Below are positions 29,822-37,595 of a stretch of 64,000 bases of DNA, piece by piece. A program made the translations under genes and the position numbers. Numbering within the stretch: the stretch's first letter is position 1; each line of letters starts with the position of its first letter. The notes beneath the pieces are model-generated. The model worked only from the letters and a program-made list of their open reading frames with translations, was not told the origin of the DNA and did no database searches. The DNA is taken from NCBI RefSeq assembly GCF_002742285.1, contig NZ_MDGM01000012.1, positions 1,178,001-1,242,000 on the forward strand. Reading direction: 5' to 3'. This stretch comes from Paramylibacter kogurei. Its GTDB lineage: Bacteria > Pseudomonadota > Alphaproteobacteria > Rhodobacterales > Rhodobacteraceae.

Positions 29822-29964
29822 GTGCGCATGCCCAAAAATGTTACAACAGATAAACCACGCGTGTATAACAGGCATGTGAGTGGCGCGTTATGAAATTTCT
29901 TTGCTAACACTATTCCATCGCAAAACGCGATACTTGTTCAACAGTTATATCAGAGGAAAATATA

Positions 29965-30264
29965 ATGGCGAAATCAGTTAAAAAGGTGGCAATCGCATCA
30001 GCAGTTGCAGCAGCAGTAACATCAATCGCAGGTGGCGCACACGCTGCAAACGTAAAATGTTATGGCGTTGCATTGGCCGGTGAAAACGGTTGTGCGGCGG
30101 GTCCAGGCACATCATGCGCTGGCACATCAACCGTTGATTACCAAGGTAACGCTTGGAAACTGGTTGCAGAAGGTTCATGCACAACAATGGAATTGCCGGC
30201 AGCGGATGATGGCATGGCACGCAAAGGTTCATTGGAACCATTGGAACGCGACATCCCATCCTAA
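29965..30264 (+). CDS. bufA1: bufferin precursor peptide BufA1 (DUF2282)
   Basis: This is a 99-residue precursor with a Sec-type signal peptide (about 1-27, cleavage after AHA). The mature core carries four cysteines at 32, 43, 51 and 72 ([30 protein letters not shown]) and an acidic tail. This matches DUF2282/BufA1 precursors, which are modified at Cys by a partner MNIO enzyme and bind copper in the periplasm (established for Caulobacter bufferins). AGAGGAAA precedes the ATG. bufB, bufC and a doxX gene follow at once. Confidence 0.93.
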   Translation: MAKSVKKVAIASAVAAAVTSIAGGAHAANVKCYGVALAGENGCAAGPGTSCAGTSTVDYQGNAWKLVAEGSCTTMELPAADDGMARKGSLEPLERDIPS

Positions 30265-30321
30265 GCCATTTTTGGGGGCGGCAATGCTGCCCCCAAACAC
30301 GATCAAGGGGAGTTTTCTAAA

Positions 30322-31191
30322 ATGTTGGATCAATCAAAATCCGCACCAAATACCATGCCAAATCGCGCGGGCGTTGGTTACAAAGCACAACATTTAAACG
30401 ACATTTTAAAAGACACCTCAGCCATTTCATGGCTGGAAATCCACGCCGAAAATTACATGGGCGATGGTGGGCGCCCGATTGCACAGCTGAAACATCTGGC
30501 GGAGATTTACCCAATTTCCTGTCACGGTGTTGGCCTATCTATCGGTGCTGAGGGTCCGCTTGATGCTGATCACCTTGCGCGATTGAAACATCTGGTCGAT
30601 TGGCTCAACCCTGCCCTATTTTCGGAACATCTGGCTTGGTCCACGCATGACACACATTTTTTGAACGACCTTTTGCCCGTGCCCTACACACAGGGCGTGG
30701 TCGATCGCGTTGTGGATCATATCAATCAGGTACAAGTCACCGTCGGGCGCCAAATGTTATTGGAAAATCCCAGCACCTATGTCGCCTTTGCCGAAAGCGA
30801 TATGTCAGAAATTGAATTCCTGTCAGCGGTTGCCAAACGCACGGGCTGTGGTTTGTTGTTGGATGTGAATAATGTGTTTGTTTCCGCCACAAACCAACAC
30901 TATTCGCCGCAGGGTTACATCGACGCCTACCCTCTTGAACATGTTGGGGAAATCCATTTGGGTGGACACGAAGAAGACGCCGATGATCACGGTGAAACTT
31001 TGTTAATCGACAGCCATTCACGCGCCGTCGTCGATCCGGTTTGGGCGCTTTATGAATATACACTTGCACGTTCTGGCCCGCGCCCGACCTTGATCGAATG
31101 GGATAATGATATTCCTTCTTGGGATGTACTCGCGTCAGAGGCGGCACAGGCCGATGCATTGCTGGTAAATGCTGTGTCAAAGGTGGCGTAA
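30322..31191 (+). CDS. bufB: multinuclear non-haem iron oxidase BufB (MNIO, DUF692)
   Basis: This is a 289-residue TIM-barrel enzyme of the MNIO (DUF692) family that oxidatively converts Cys residues of RiPP precursors. Likely iron ligands are visible: WLEIHAENY (39-45), HGVGLSIG (His68), LLLDVNNV (Asp181), EIHLGGHEED (His212, His216), LIDSHSR (Asp230, His232) and LIEWDND (Glu259). AAGGGGAG lies before the ATG. It is 57 bases after bufA and overlaps bufC by one base. Its substrate is taken to be the adjacent BufA1. Confidence 0.95.
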   Translation: MLDQSKSAPNTMPNRAGVGYKAQHLNDILKDTSAISWLEIHAENYMGDGGRPIAQLKHLAEIYPISCHGVGLSIGAEGPLDADHLARLKHLVDWLNPALFSEHLAWSTHDTHFLNDLLPVPYTQGVVDRVVDHINQVQVTVGRQMLLENPSTYVAFAESDMSEIEFLSAVAKRTGCGLLLDVNNVFVSATNQHYSPQGYIDAYPLEHVGEIHLGGHEEDADDHGETLLIDSHSRAVVDPVWALYEYTLARSGPRPTLIEWDNDIPSWDVLASEAAQADALLVNAVSKVA

Positions 31192-31952
31192 TGTCCTATC
31201 CTTTGCTGGTGAGCCAACCAAAATTTAGCGAAGCGGTTTTGAACCCTGAACTGCCCACGCCATCAGGATTGATCGATCCAAACGGGCGCCCCGCAGGAAA
31301 ACGATTTGACGTTTATCGCAACAATGTCGTGACCAGCCTGATTGATGCGATGCAAACCGCATTTCCCGTTGTCCACAAATTGGTTGGCACCGATTTTTTC
31401 AATGCGATGGCGGGTTTTTATGTGCGCAAATTTCCCCCGCAAAATCCGATGCTGATGTTTTACGGCACTGGTTTTCCCGCGTTTTTGACCACATTTGAAC
31501 CTGTGGCGCATCTAGCCTATTTGCCCGATGTGGCGCGGTTGGAATTGGCGCGGCGACAATCATATCACGCAGCAGATGCGCAAGGTTTCGATCCACAAAC
31601 GCTGGTGGATTTGCCCGAGGATGCGTTGTTGCAATCCCGATTTGATCTGGTACCCGCGGCGCAAATTATCCCATCCGATCATCCAATTCAGAGCATCTGG
31701 CATCACAACATGATCGACAATGCACACCCGGTGAAATCGCGCGGTGAAATCGTTTTGATCTTTCGCCCTGAATTTGACGTTGATGCAACGCTGATCAGCC
31801 ACAGCATCGCCCATTTTTTGGAACACTTACAACGCGGTGAAACGCTTGAATCCGCATATGATGCGGCGCAACAAATAGATAACGAATTTGATTTATCAAA
31901 TGCGATAACGCTGATGCTTTCAACAAGTATCATCAATAAAATAACGACTTAG
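31191..31952 (+). CDS. bufC: BufC partner protein (DUF2063)
   Basis: This is a 253-residue protein with an N-terminal DUF2063 domain (RFDVYRNNVVTSLIDAMQTAFPVVHKLVG, FVRKFPP-like segment, FPAFLTTFEP) and a C-terminal domain of mixed structure. DUF2063 proteins pair with MNIO enzymes and are thought to present the precursor or help its recognition. The ATG at 31191 overlaps the bufB stop, so the longer frame from 31119 inside bufB is rejected. Confidence 0.93.
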   Translation: MSYPLLVSQPKFSEAVLNPELPTPSGLIDPNGRPAGKRFDVYRNNVVTSLIDAMQTAFPVVHKLVGTDFFNAMAGFYVRKFPPQNPMLMFYGTGFPAFLTTFEPVAHLAYLPDVARLELARRQSYHAADAQGFDPQTLVDLPEDALLQSRFDLVPAAQIIPSDHPIQSIWHHNMIDNAHPVKSRGEIVLIFRPEFDVDATLISHSIAHFLEHLQRGETLESAYDAAQQIDNEFDLSNAITLMLSTSIINKITT

Positions 31953-31961
31953 GGGAACAAC

Positions 31962-32498
31962 ATGACTTGGATTTTACAGCTACACGATCGCATTTTTGCA
32001 CGTATTTCGGCCGCTTTAGGCGGATGGTTTTTGCCAACATTTGCCCGTTTCATCTTTGCCGCAACGCTTTTGATGTATTTCTGGAAATCCGCGGCGACAA
32101 AACTGGGTGATGGGTTTGGCGGATTGTTTGCGCTTGATCCAAACGGATATGTGCAAATTTTCCCCAAGGCGATGGAGGCTGTTGGTTACGATCCAAGCCA
32201 GCTTGGGTTTATCTACAAACTGATCGCGATTGCGGGCACTTGGGCGGAATTGATCCTGCCGTTATTCATCGTGCTTGGCCTGTTCACGCGTCTGGCAGCA
32301 CTTGGCATGATGGGGTTTGTTGCTGTGCAAACATTGGTTGATGTCACAGGGCATGGTGCGAAATTTGGTGGCTGGTTTAACAACCAATCGGGTGAATTGA
32401 TCGCCGATCAGCGCCTGTTTTGGTATCTGTTATTCGCAACCCTTTTGATCAAAGGTGCGGGGCCAATTTCATTGGATCGTTTTTGCAAAACGCCCTAA
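31962..32498 (+). CDS. DoxX family membrane protein of the bufferin operon
   Basis: This is a 178-residue inner-membrane protein with about four helices, matching DoxX (LPTFARFIFAATLLMYFWKSAATKL, LPLFIVLGLFTRLAALGMMGF). AGGGGAAC lies just upstream of the ATG. DoxX genes commonly close MNIO/bufferin operons. The function there is unproved; a redox or quinone-linked role in maturation or export is a guess. It ends four bases inside the convergent gene at 32495. Confidence 0.9.
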   Translation: MTWILQLHDRIFARISAALGGWFLPTFARFIFAATLLMYFWKSAATKLGDGFGGLFALDPNGYVQIFPKAMEAVGYDPSQLGFIYKLIAIAGTWAELILPLFIVLGLFTRLAALGMMGFVAVQTLVDVTGHGAKFGGWFNNQSGELIADQRLFWYLLFATLLIKGAGPISLDRFCKTP

Positions 32499-32854
32499 TC
32501 CTCTTTTTTCAAAAGACCCGCGGTGAGCGCCAAGATCCCCGCCACCAAACATAGCGTGATGGGGAACATGGTGAAGGCACCAAATTCAAAGCCAAGATAC
32601 ATCCCGCCAGCGGATAATATTAACAACGCGCCTGCCACCAATGGCAGGCTCATGGCCATACCGCCACCAACCAGCGCAAGGATCGGTGCGACCAGTGCCA
32701 AAAACCGTGTTTTGTTAACGTTATCAACCTGTTCCGCGATATCTGGGATTTCACCAAACCAGTTGATAAATTCGGTATAACCATATCCGAAAAAGCCAAC
32801 GATCATTCCCCAAATGCCGGAAATAATCCCCAAAATCAGTGCTGTTCTGCGCAT
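32495..32854 (-). CDS. small hydrophobic membrane protein (DUF4064-like)
   Basis: This is a 119-residue protein with about four predicted helices and Gly-rich packing motifs (ILGIISGIWGMIVGFFGYGY, LALVGGGMAMSLPLVAGALLIL). A polar periplasmic or cytosolic loop with FGEIPDIAEQVDNVNKTR lies after helix 1. It resembles DUF4064-type proteins but I am not certain of the family. It overlaps the doxX 3' end by 4 bases, convergently. Confidence 0.75.
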   Translation of the reverse strand: MRRTALILGIISGIWGMIVGFFGYGYTEFINWFGEIPDIAEQVDNVNKTRFLALVAPILALVGGGMAMSLPLVAGALLILSAGGMYLGFEFGAFTMFPITLCLVAGILALTAGLLKKED

Positions 32855-32904
32855 GAAATCTTCCTTATCTTACCCCATCAATGTGGGGGCAATCCTGCGT
32901 GTTT

Positions 32905-33237
32905 TCAAGCGGTGAATTTCGCCGCCACATCGCCACCCCAACCAAGGGTTAATGCCCCATCATGATCAATCACGGGGCGTTTCATCAATGCGGGGTGTGC
33001 GACCAACAGATCAATCGGATCACGCGCACGCTCCGCGTCATCCATACCCCGCCATGTGGTGGAACGGGTGTTTACCAATGCCGCGCCAAATGCGCCGTGA
33101 AACCGTTCCAGTACGGTTCGGCTGATGCCATCGGCGCGCACATCGACAAAGGTGGTTTCGTCGTCAAATGCACGACAAACCTTTAACGCCTTGCGACAGG
33201 TATCGCAGTTTTTCAAACCATAGAGTGTCAGTGCCAT
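32905..33237 (-). CDS. ArsC/Spx/YffB family thioredoxin-fold protein
   Basis: This is a 110-residue ArsC-family protein with the redox motif NCDTCRKAL close to the N-terminus and RPVIDHDGALTLGWG near the C-terminus. It could be an arsenate reductase or the YffB/Spx-like branch; sequence alone does not separate them. The ATG at 33237 (MALTLYGLKNCDTC) is chosen over an upstream GTG because the family starts there. An arsR-arsH pair lies 4.4 kb away but is not linked to it. Confidence 0.9.
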   Translation of the reverse strand: MALTLYGLKNCDTCRKALKVCRAFDDETTFVDVRADGISRTVLERFHGAFGAALVNTRSTTWRGMDDAERARDPIDLLVAHPALMKRPVIDHDGALTLGWGGDVAAKFTA

Positions 33238-33368
33238 TTCACGTATCCCATTCACTTAAATTTTATCCCCATCCATGTTGGCATAAATCCGCACATAGAA
33301 AAACCGCCAATCCGTGATTATCGTCACATTCACCAAACCCCTTATTTTATAGGGTTAAATCACTGTAT

Positions 33369-33567
33369 CTTGGTGGCCTTCTCTCCCCGTTTGCACCCAC
33401 CAGATCGGCGGCAACGCACGGCCCCGTTCGCGTTGCCGCCCCCCGTTACAGTTTACTTGACTTTGAATCGGAATGCCCACAACGTGATGGTGTGAGTTTA
33501 CTATTCGCCGATCCGATGACTTCTACAAGTAGCATAGACCGAGATAGACTAAGCTACACATGTCAAG
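33369..33567 (+). ncRNA. candidate structured RNA or long cspA leader
   Basis: The 371-base gap before cspA has no ORF but several strong pairings. A bulged hairpin forms at 33369-33404. An 11-bp perfect stem pairs GGCGGCAACGC (33407-33417) with GCGTTGCCGCC (33430-33440). A possible three-way junction is closed by CTTGAC (33456-33461) with GTCAAG (33562-33567), holding ATCGGA/TCCGAT (33467/33512) and GTAGC/GCTAC (33529/33553). It may be the 5' leader of cspA or an independent RNA. It shows none of the motifs I know for SRP RNA, RNase P or tmRNA. The strand is assumed from cspA. Confidence 0.4.
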
Positions 33568-33608
33568 CCTTGGCATAATGTCGGGGCATATTTTAGGAGA
33601 CTACGGAA

Positions 33609-33815
33609 ATGGCTAACGGCACCGTAAAATGGTTCAACCAAACCAAAGGTTATGGTTTCATTGCACCCGAAGATGGCGGCAATGATGTATTCGTACATAT
33701 CACCGCTGTTCAGGCGGCCGGCCTGCAAGGTTTGAACGACGATCAGAAAGTCACTTATGACCTTGAAGAAGGTCGCAATGGCAAACAGAACGCGGTCAAT
33801 ATCGCATTGGTTTAA
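33609..33815 (+). CDS. cspA: cold-shock protein
   Basis: This is a 68-residue single cold-shock domain protein that binds single-stranded RNA/DNA. RNP1 (KGYGFIAP) and RNP2 (DVFVHI) motifs are intact, and the N-terminus MANGTVKWFNQTKG is typical. TTAGGAGA lies at good spacing before the ATG. The preceding 370 bases may include a structured leader, as seen for cold-shock mRNAs. A strong terminator follows, so the gene is monocistronic. Confidence 0.97.
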   Translation: MANGTVKWFNQTKGYGFIAPEDGGNDVFVHITAVQAAGLQGLNDDQKVTYDLEEGRNGKQNAVNIALV

Positions 33816-33837
33816 TCATTCGTTAATTAATTAAAGG

Positions 33838-33864
33838 CGGCGCCCCTTCGGGCGCCGTTTTTTT
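33838..33864 (+). terminator. Rho-independent terminator of cspA
   Basis: CGGCGCCC (33838-33845) and GGGCGCCG (33850-33857) form an 8-bp perfect stem with a CTTC tetraloop, followed by seven T residues. Confidence 0.92.
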
Positions 33865-33886
33865 GTTTAATTTCAGATATTTGGCC

Positions 33887-33941
33887 TGTGGGACAAGCGT
33901 GGGACATCCGTCGGACACATGGGGGACATGTGGCGGACGGA
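33887..33941. repeat. five-copy 11-bp degenerate tandem repeat
   Basis: GGAC recurs at 33891, 33902, 33913, 33924 and 33935, exactly 11 bases apart, within units resembling TGTGGGACAAG, CGTGGGACATC, CGTCGGACACA, TGGGGGACATG and TGGCGGACGGA. One unit per helical turn would place all copies on one DNA face. It lies between the cspA terminator and a GC-rich hairpin pair, in a gap with no supported gene. Confidence 0.7.
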
Positions 33942-33983
33942 TTTTTGGGTCGTTTAAGGACGAAGGATTGCGGCAATCACCAA

Positions 33984-34057
33984 GGGCGGCGCAAGCCGCC
34001 CGCGCCCGAACCTCCCCCATGGGAGGGCGCATTCGCACCCACCCGAGGTTCTGGCGC
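33984..34057. other. GC-rich double hairpin element
   Basis: GGGCGGC-GCAA-GCCGCCC (33984-34001) is a 7-bp stem capped by a GNRA tetraloop. It is followed at once by a 13-bp stem with one mismatch, GCGCCCGAACCTC (34002-34014) against GAGGTTCTGGCGC (34045-34057), enclosing C/G-rich inner sequence. The flanks are AT-rich. This may be a small RNA, a dispersed intergenic element or part of the preceding repeat region. No T tract follows, so a plain terminator is unlikely. Confidence 0.5.
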
Positions 34058-34128
34058 TGGTGTTTGCTCATTTGAGAATTTTTTTAAATAGCTGCTGGAT
34101 TGTCTCATTCAAAACGCGAGATTGAATG

Positions 34129-34884
34129 TTACTTCCCGCGAACCGTTTCAATTGTTGACAAGTGATCAGCCTTTAGCCCCATTTGTTGTTCGCTATAGTC
34201 ACCATCTTCAACCAAGCGAAGTAGATCAAATCCTGCTATGTCTATCGGGCTAAGTTCAACAATTACGCCAATATCAGAATTATTCTCATCGAGAGCAGTC
34301 AATACACAAAAACTTATTTGTTCACCTTTCAACACAAAACTTTTTCCAGATACTAGTCGTCTTCCCTCGATAAGTACTGGTGTTATGTGCTCTTGCTGGA
34401 ATGTAGCATAGGCTTGGCTTTTCGATTGCACAAATGTGGGCTCAGCTAAAGTATATGAGATCGAAACCGGTCCTAATACTTCATCCGCTGTTGGCCAACG
34501 CACATATCCGTATCCGTCTTCTTCAAAATAATATTTAGGATCAATTGGGGCGTTGATTTTACATTGAATCTCTCGAACAACCATAGACATGTCGGTTGGA
34601 TTCGAAATTATTGCCTCAACGTCGTTATGGGAAATATTTGAAATAGCAAATTTTAGCTTCTGTAATTTGCGCGCTCGACTTTCCGAAGCCTCCGAAAAGA
34701 TAAATTGGACCAATGGGGTCAGGACCGCAAAAAGTGCAACTAATAACGCCAATGAGCTTTGGCCGATGCTGATATGTCGGCGCCAGTCTTGCCAATTTTT
34801 ACAAGTAATGCAGAAGTTCGCACCCGCAGGCATTTCGGCAGCACAAACCTTACAAATCTTTGTTTGATCGGCTTGACCTTGCAT
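34129..34884 (-). CDS. zinc-ribbon single-pass membrane protein of unknown function
   Basis: This is a 251-residue protein. An N-terminal zinc ribbon (CX2C-X10-CX2C at residues 11, 14, 25, 28) is followed by a membrane helix at about 43-64 and a C-terminal domain rich in beta strands (ISYTLAEPTFVQ, FVLKGEQISFCVL). It begins 2 bases after the thyX stop with GGGGTAGGG as ribosome-binding site, so it is probably cotranscribed. Codon use and composition are visibly more AT-rich than neighbours and I recognise no homolog, which hints at recent acquisition (inference). Confidence 0.75.
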   Translation of the reverse strand: MQGQADQTKICKVCAAEMPAGANFCITCKNWQDWRRHISIGQSSLALLVALFAVLTPLVQFIFSEASESRARKLQKLKFAISNISHNDVEAIISNPTDMSMVVREIQCKINAPIDPKYYFEEDGYGYVRWPTADEVLGPVSISYTLAEPTFVQSKSQAYATFQQEHITPVLIEGRRLVSGKSFVLKGEQISFCVLTALDENNSDIGVIVELSPIDIAGFDLLRLVEDGDYSEQQMGLKADHLSTIETVRGK

Positions 34885-34886
34885 CC

Positions 34887-35798
34887 CTACCCCAACATCC
34901 CCTCAAACTCGCGCCACTCACCTTTGCTCATGCCGCTGTTCTCTTGCGTGACGTCTTCACCAGCCAAGCGGCGGCGGATGCAATCGAGACCTTTTTCTGA
35001 AATATTCGCGCCACCCATGCGGTAATCCTCAAAAGCGCTGTAGGCTGCTGGCACCCAGTCTTTCACAATCTCGCACATTTTTTCCGCATAGACGCGGATT
35101 TCGTATTGGGCGTGGCTGTCTGCACGCAGGCGTAGGAAATGGAACAGATTGTGCAAATCAACCTTCCAATACCATTGGGTATAGACATTGGCGGGCAGGT
35201 TCATGCGGGCAAGTTCGCGTGCCAAACCCTGTTTATCATCATCACCTTCGGCCATCATTTCTTCGTAATGATCATATGCTTTGTCGCTATCATCGCGCAA
35301 GTATTTCAGCACCGCTTCGGCCTCGGCGCCTGTCAACGCTTCGCCCCGCCCTTGGTTATTAATCACGGATTGTGCGGCCAGATGTTCGGGTTTTGGGATG
35401 TAAAATTCGCGATCCAAAATGGAATACCGTGCGGAATATTCATTCACGTTTGCGGTGCGGTGGCGGATCCATTGCCGCGCAACAAATACGGGGAGTTTGA
35501 CGTGGAATTTCACCTCGCACATTTCAAACGGTGTGGAATGCCAGTGGCGCATCAGATAGCGGATCAAACCCTCGTCATTGGAAACGGCCTTGGTGCCTTT
35601 GCCGTATGACACGCGCGCGGCCTGTGTGATCGCGCTATCGTTGCCCATGTAATCAATGACGCGGATCAGCCCGTGATCCAGAACCTCGTGCGCCTTATAA
35701 AGATGTTCTTCCATGCCTTCGCTGATGGCGCGGCGCGTGGTGCCCGTTTGGGCGCGTTGTTCTTCGATTTCTGCAGCTTGTTCGGCGGTTAATGGCAT
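34887..35798 (-). CDS. thyX: FAD-dependent thymidylate synthase
   Basis: This is the flavin-dependent enzyme that methylates dUMP to dTMP using methylene-tetrahydrofolate and NADPH. It has 303 residues when started at the ATG at 35798, where GGGGAT is 5 bases upstream. The ThyX signature [15 protein letters not shown] is intact, as are [15 protein letters not shown] and the C-terminal [13 protein letters not shown]. ThyX instead of ThyA is common in Alphaproteobacteria. Downstream is the zinc-ribbon gene. Confidence 0.97.
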   Translation of the reverse strand: MPLTAEQAAEIEEQRAQTGTTRRAISEGMEEHLYKAHEVLDHGLIRVIDYMGNDSAITQAARVSYGKGTKAVSNDEGLIRYLMRHWHSTPFEMCEVKFHVKLPVFVARQWIRHRTANVNEYSARYSILDREFYIPKPEHLAAQSVINNQGRGEALTGAEAEAVLKYLRDDSDKAYDHYEEMMAEGDDDKQGLARELARMNLPANVYTQWYWKVDLHNLFHFLRLRADSHAQYEIRVYAEKMCEIVKDWVPAAYSAFEDYRMGGANISEKGLDCIRRRLAGEDVTQENSGMSKGEWREFEGMLG

Positions 35799-35924
35799 TG
35801 CTATCCCCAATTTCGCGATGTTTTATGGTCTTTTTTATGATTCAATCATCACTATATCTTGAAGATTGCAAATCGTGAACCACTATATTGTCCAAATTGG
35901 CGCTGTTTTTCGAATTTTCTGCGG

Positions 35925-36255
35925 GTGTTAGAGGATTTTGTATCAATGGGCTGTGATCACCCCTTTAAATCCACGCTGATTGGGCGTATATTGGCGATGT
36001 TCCTTCGGGAACTATGGTAATAAACGCGCATGTAATAAGCGGATCGGACCCGGGGGCGGTACCCGGCGACTCCACCAAATATACCGTTCATTTGGCGGTT
36101 GGCATGGGGTCGAAATAGGATCGACGGACGTCTAAAGATGTTTGCTTTTGCCCGGTGCGGTGTCGCTGTTATCGACCCACTTAAGCTAGTTGCAAATGAC
36201 AACAAAGCACCGATGGCTGTAGCTGCGTAAGCAGTTCCAAATATTGGAAAACTTA
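35925..36255 (+). ncRNA. ssrA: tmRNA, circularly permuted two-piece (alphaproteobacterial) form
   Basis: The acceptor piece precedes the coding piece. The acceptor 3' end reads CGACTCCACCA, ending with CCA at 36078. The coding piece begins GGGGTCG at 36107, which pairs with CGACTCC (7 bp with one G-U) to rebuild the tRNA-like acceptor stem. The 28-base spacer is excised. The tag frame at 36192-36230 encodes ANDNKAPMAVAA followed by TAA, with resume codon GCA. The outer ends (about 35925 and 36255) are estimates. It rescues stalled ribosomes with SmpB; tagged products go to ClpXP. It is convergent with aqpZ. Confidence 0.93.
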
Positions 36256-36270
36256 GGGATTTATTTGGAT

Positions 36271-36927
36271 TTATTTGTCCGCTTCCAACATTCCCGATTT
36301 AAACAGCATACCCGCCGCAGCCGCGCCAATCATTGGACCGATGATAAATATCCAAAGCTGTGTTAGCGCCGCGCCGCCTTGGAATAATGCCGGTCCGATT
36401 GAACGCGCTGGGTTCACTGATGTGTTGGTAATTGGAATGCCGATCAAGTGGATCGCAACCAGCATCAAGCCAATGGCCAGCCCTGCGATTTGCGCTGGTG
36501 CACCAACCTGTGTTGCACCCAAAATCACCACAAGGAACAAGAATGTTGCGATAATTTCGAATAACAACCCGCCAAAGATCGTGTAACCATCCATGACGTG
36601 ATTGCCCGCGAAATTGCCATCAGTGCCACCATTTGCAATAATTGATAGCGCCAGTGTGGCCACAATTGCGCCCCCAATCTGTGCTGCCCAATATTGCAAC
36701 ATTTCAGGCATGGTCATGCGCCCCGCCATAAATACGCCCAGCGATACCGCAGGGTTAATATGACAGCCCGATATCGGCCCAATGCCATAAGCCATGCCGA
36801 TCAGCGCCAGACCGAATGCAAATGACACCCCTGCCCAGCCAATAACCGATCCCGCGAAAATGGCAGCGCCACAAGCGATGAATACAAGTGTGAATGTGCC
36901 GATAAATTCGGCGATTGCCTTTTTCAT
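36271..36927 (-). CDS. aqpZ: aquaporin Z
   Basis: This is a 218-residue MIP-family channel with six membrane helices. Both NPA motifs are present (CHINPAVS and TSVNPARS), and HL(I)GIPI with the second NPA fits the water-selective AqpZ type rather than a glycerol facilitator. The ATG at 36927 follows GGGGAGAGAGA. It is convergent with ssrA and divergent from sspB. In rhizobia a related aquaporin accompanies arsenic genes, but here sspB lies between it and arsR. Confidence 0.94.
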   Translation of the reverse strand: MKKAIAEFIGTFTLVFIACGAAIFAGSVIGWAGVSFAFGLALIGMAYGIGPISGCHINPAVSLGVFMAGRMTMPEMLQYWAAQIGGAIVATLALSIIANGGTDGNFAGNHVMDGYTIFGGLLFEIIATFLFLVVILGATQVGAPAQIAGLAIGLMLVAIHLIGIPITNTSVNPARSIGPALFQGGAALTQLWIFIIGPMIGAAAAGMLFKSGMLEADK

Positions 36928-37084
36928 AGTCTCTCTCCCCTTAACAAAATGTACTCGTTCACATAATCGTGAAGTCTTGATTTTCAAGGGTTTGGCATTC
37001 TAATTCAATCTGTGGGTTTTTCATTTTCGCACTTCCCTCTGTTTCTCACTTTGCTATGCTATGTGCAAACTTGGGACGAATTTC

Positions 37085-37567
37085 ATGAACGACACGATTA
37101 ACTACGGACATTTGATGCATAATGCCATGCGCGGTTTGCTGGCAGAATTGTTGCGCGATATTTCGGCAAATGGATTGCCGGGCGAGCATCATTTTTTCAT
37201 CACCTTTGATACCACGCATGAAGATGTGAAAATCGCGGATTGGCTGCGCGAGAGGTATCCAGATGACATGACCGTGGTTGTGCAACATTGGTTCGAAGAT
37301 TTGAACGTGTTTGACGATTATTTCACCATCACGCTTAATTTTGGCGATAGCCCGGAACCGCTGATCATTCCATTTGACGCGATCAAAACATTCGTGGACC
37401 CGTCGGTTGAATTTGGACTGCGGTTTGAACATGCGGATATTGAACCCCTGATGGATGATGATGACATCGAAAGCCCGATGATCGATATTGATACAGAATT
37501 GGATCAGATCGACGAAAAACCACGCGGCGATGCCGAGGTGGTTTCATTGGATAGTTTCCGAAAATAA
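37085..37567 (+). CDS. sspB: ClpXP adaptor SspB (alpha type)
   Basis: This is a 160-residue stringent starvation protein B of the alphaproteobacterial type (SspB-alpha). It delivers ssrA-tagged proteins to ClpXP. The core (GLPGEHHFFITFDTTHEDVKI, MTVVVQHWFEDL, FTITLNFGDSPEPLIIPFDAIKTFVDPSVEFGL) is followed by an acidic linker and a short C-terminal tail (VVSLDSFRK) expected to dock on ClpX. The ATG at 37085 is chosen to match family length. ssrA lies about 0.85 kb upstream. Confidence 0.94.
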   Translation: MNDTINYGHLMHNAMRGLLAELLRDISANGLPGEHHFFITFDTTHEDVKIADWLRERYPDDMTVVVQHWFEDLNVFDDYFTITLNFGDSPEPLIIPFDAIKTFVDPSVEFGLRFEHADIEPLMDDDDIESPMIDIDTELDQIDEKPRGDAEVVSLDSFRK

Positions 37568-37595
37568 CCCCCGTCATGTTGAATTTTTTCATTGG

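Noticed and set aside
29978..30259. 93-codon frame antisense to bufA
   Set aside because: The DUF2282 precursor on the + strand has signal peptide, cysteines and operon context; the antisense frame is Leu/Arg low complexity.
33863..34091. Open frames of 67-82 codons through the 11-bp repeat and hairpins
   Set aside because: They exist on both strands and in several frames because the region is stop-poor and GC-rich; no start signal supports any of them.
35957..36205. 82-codon frame on the - strand
   Set aside because: It is covered by the tmRNA gene.
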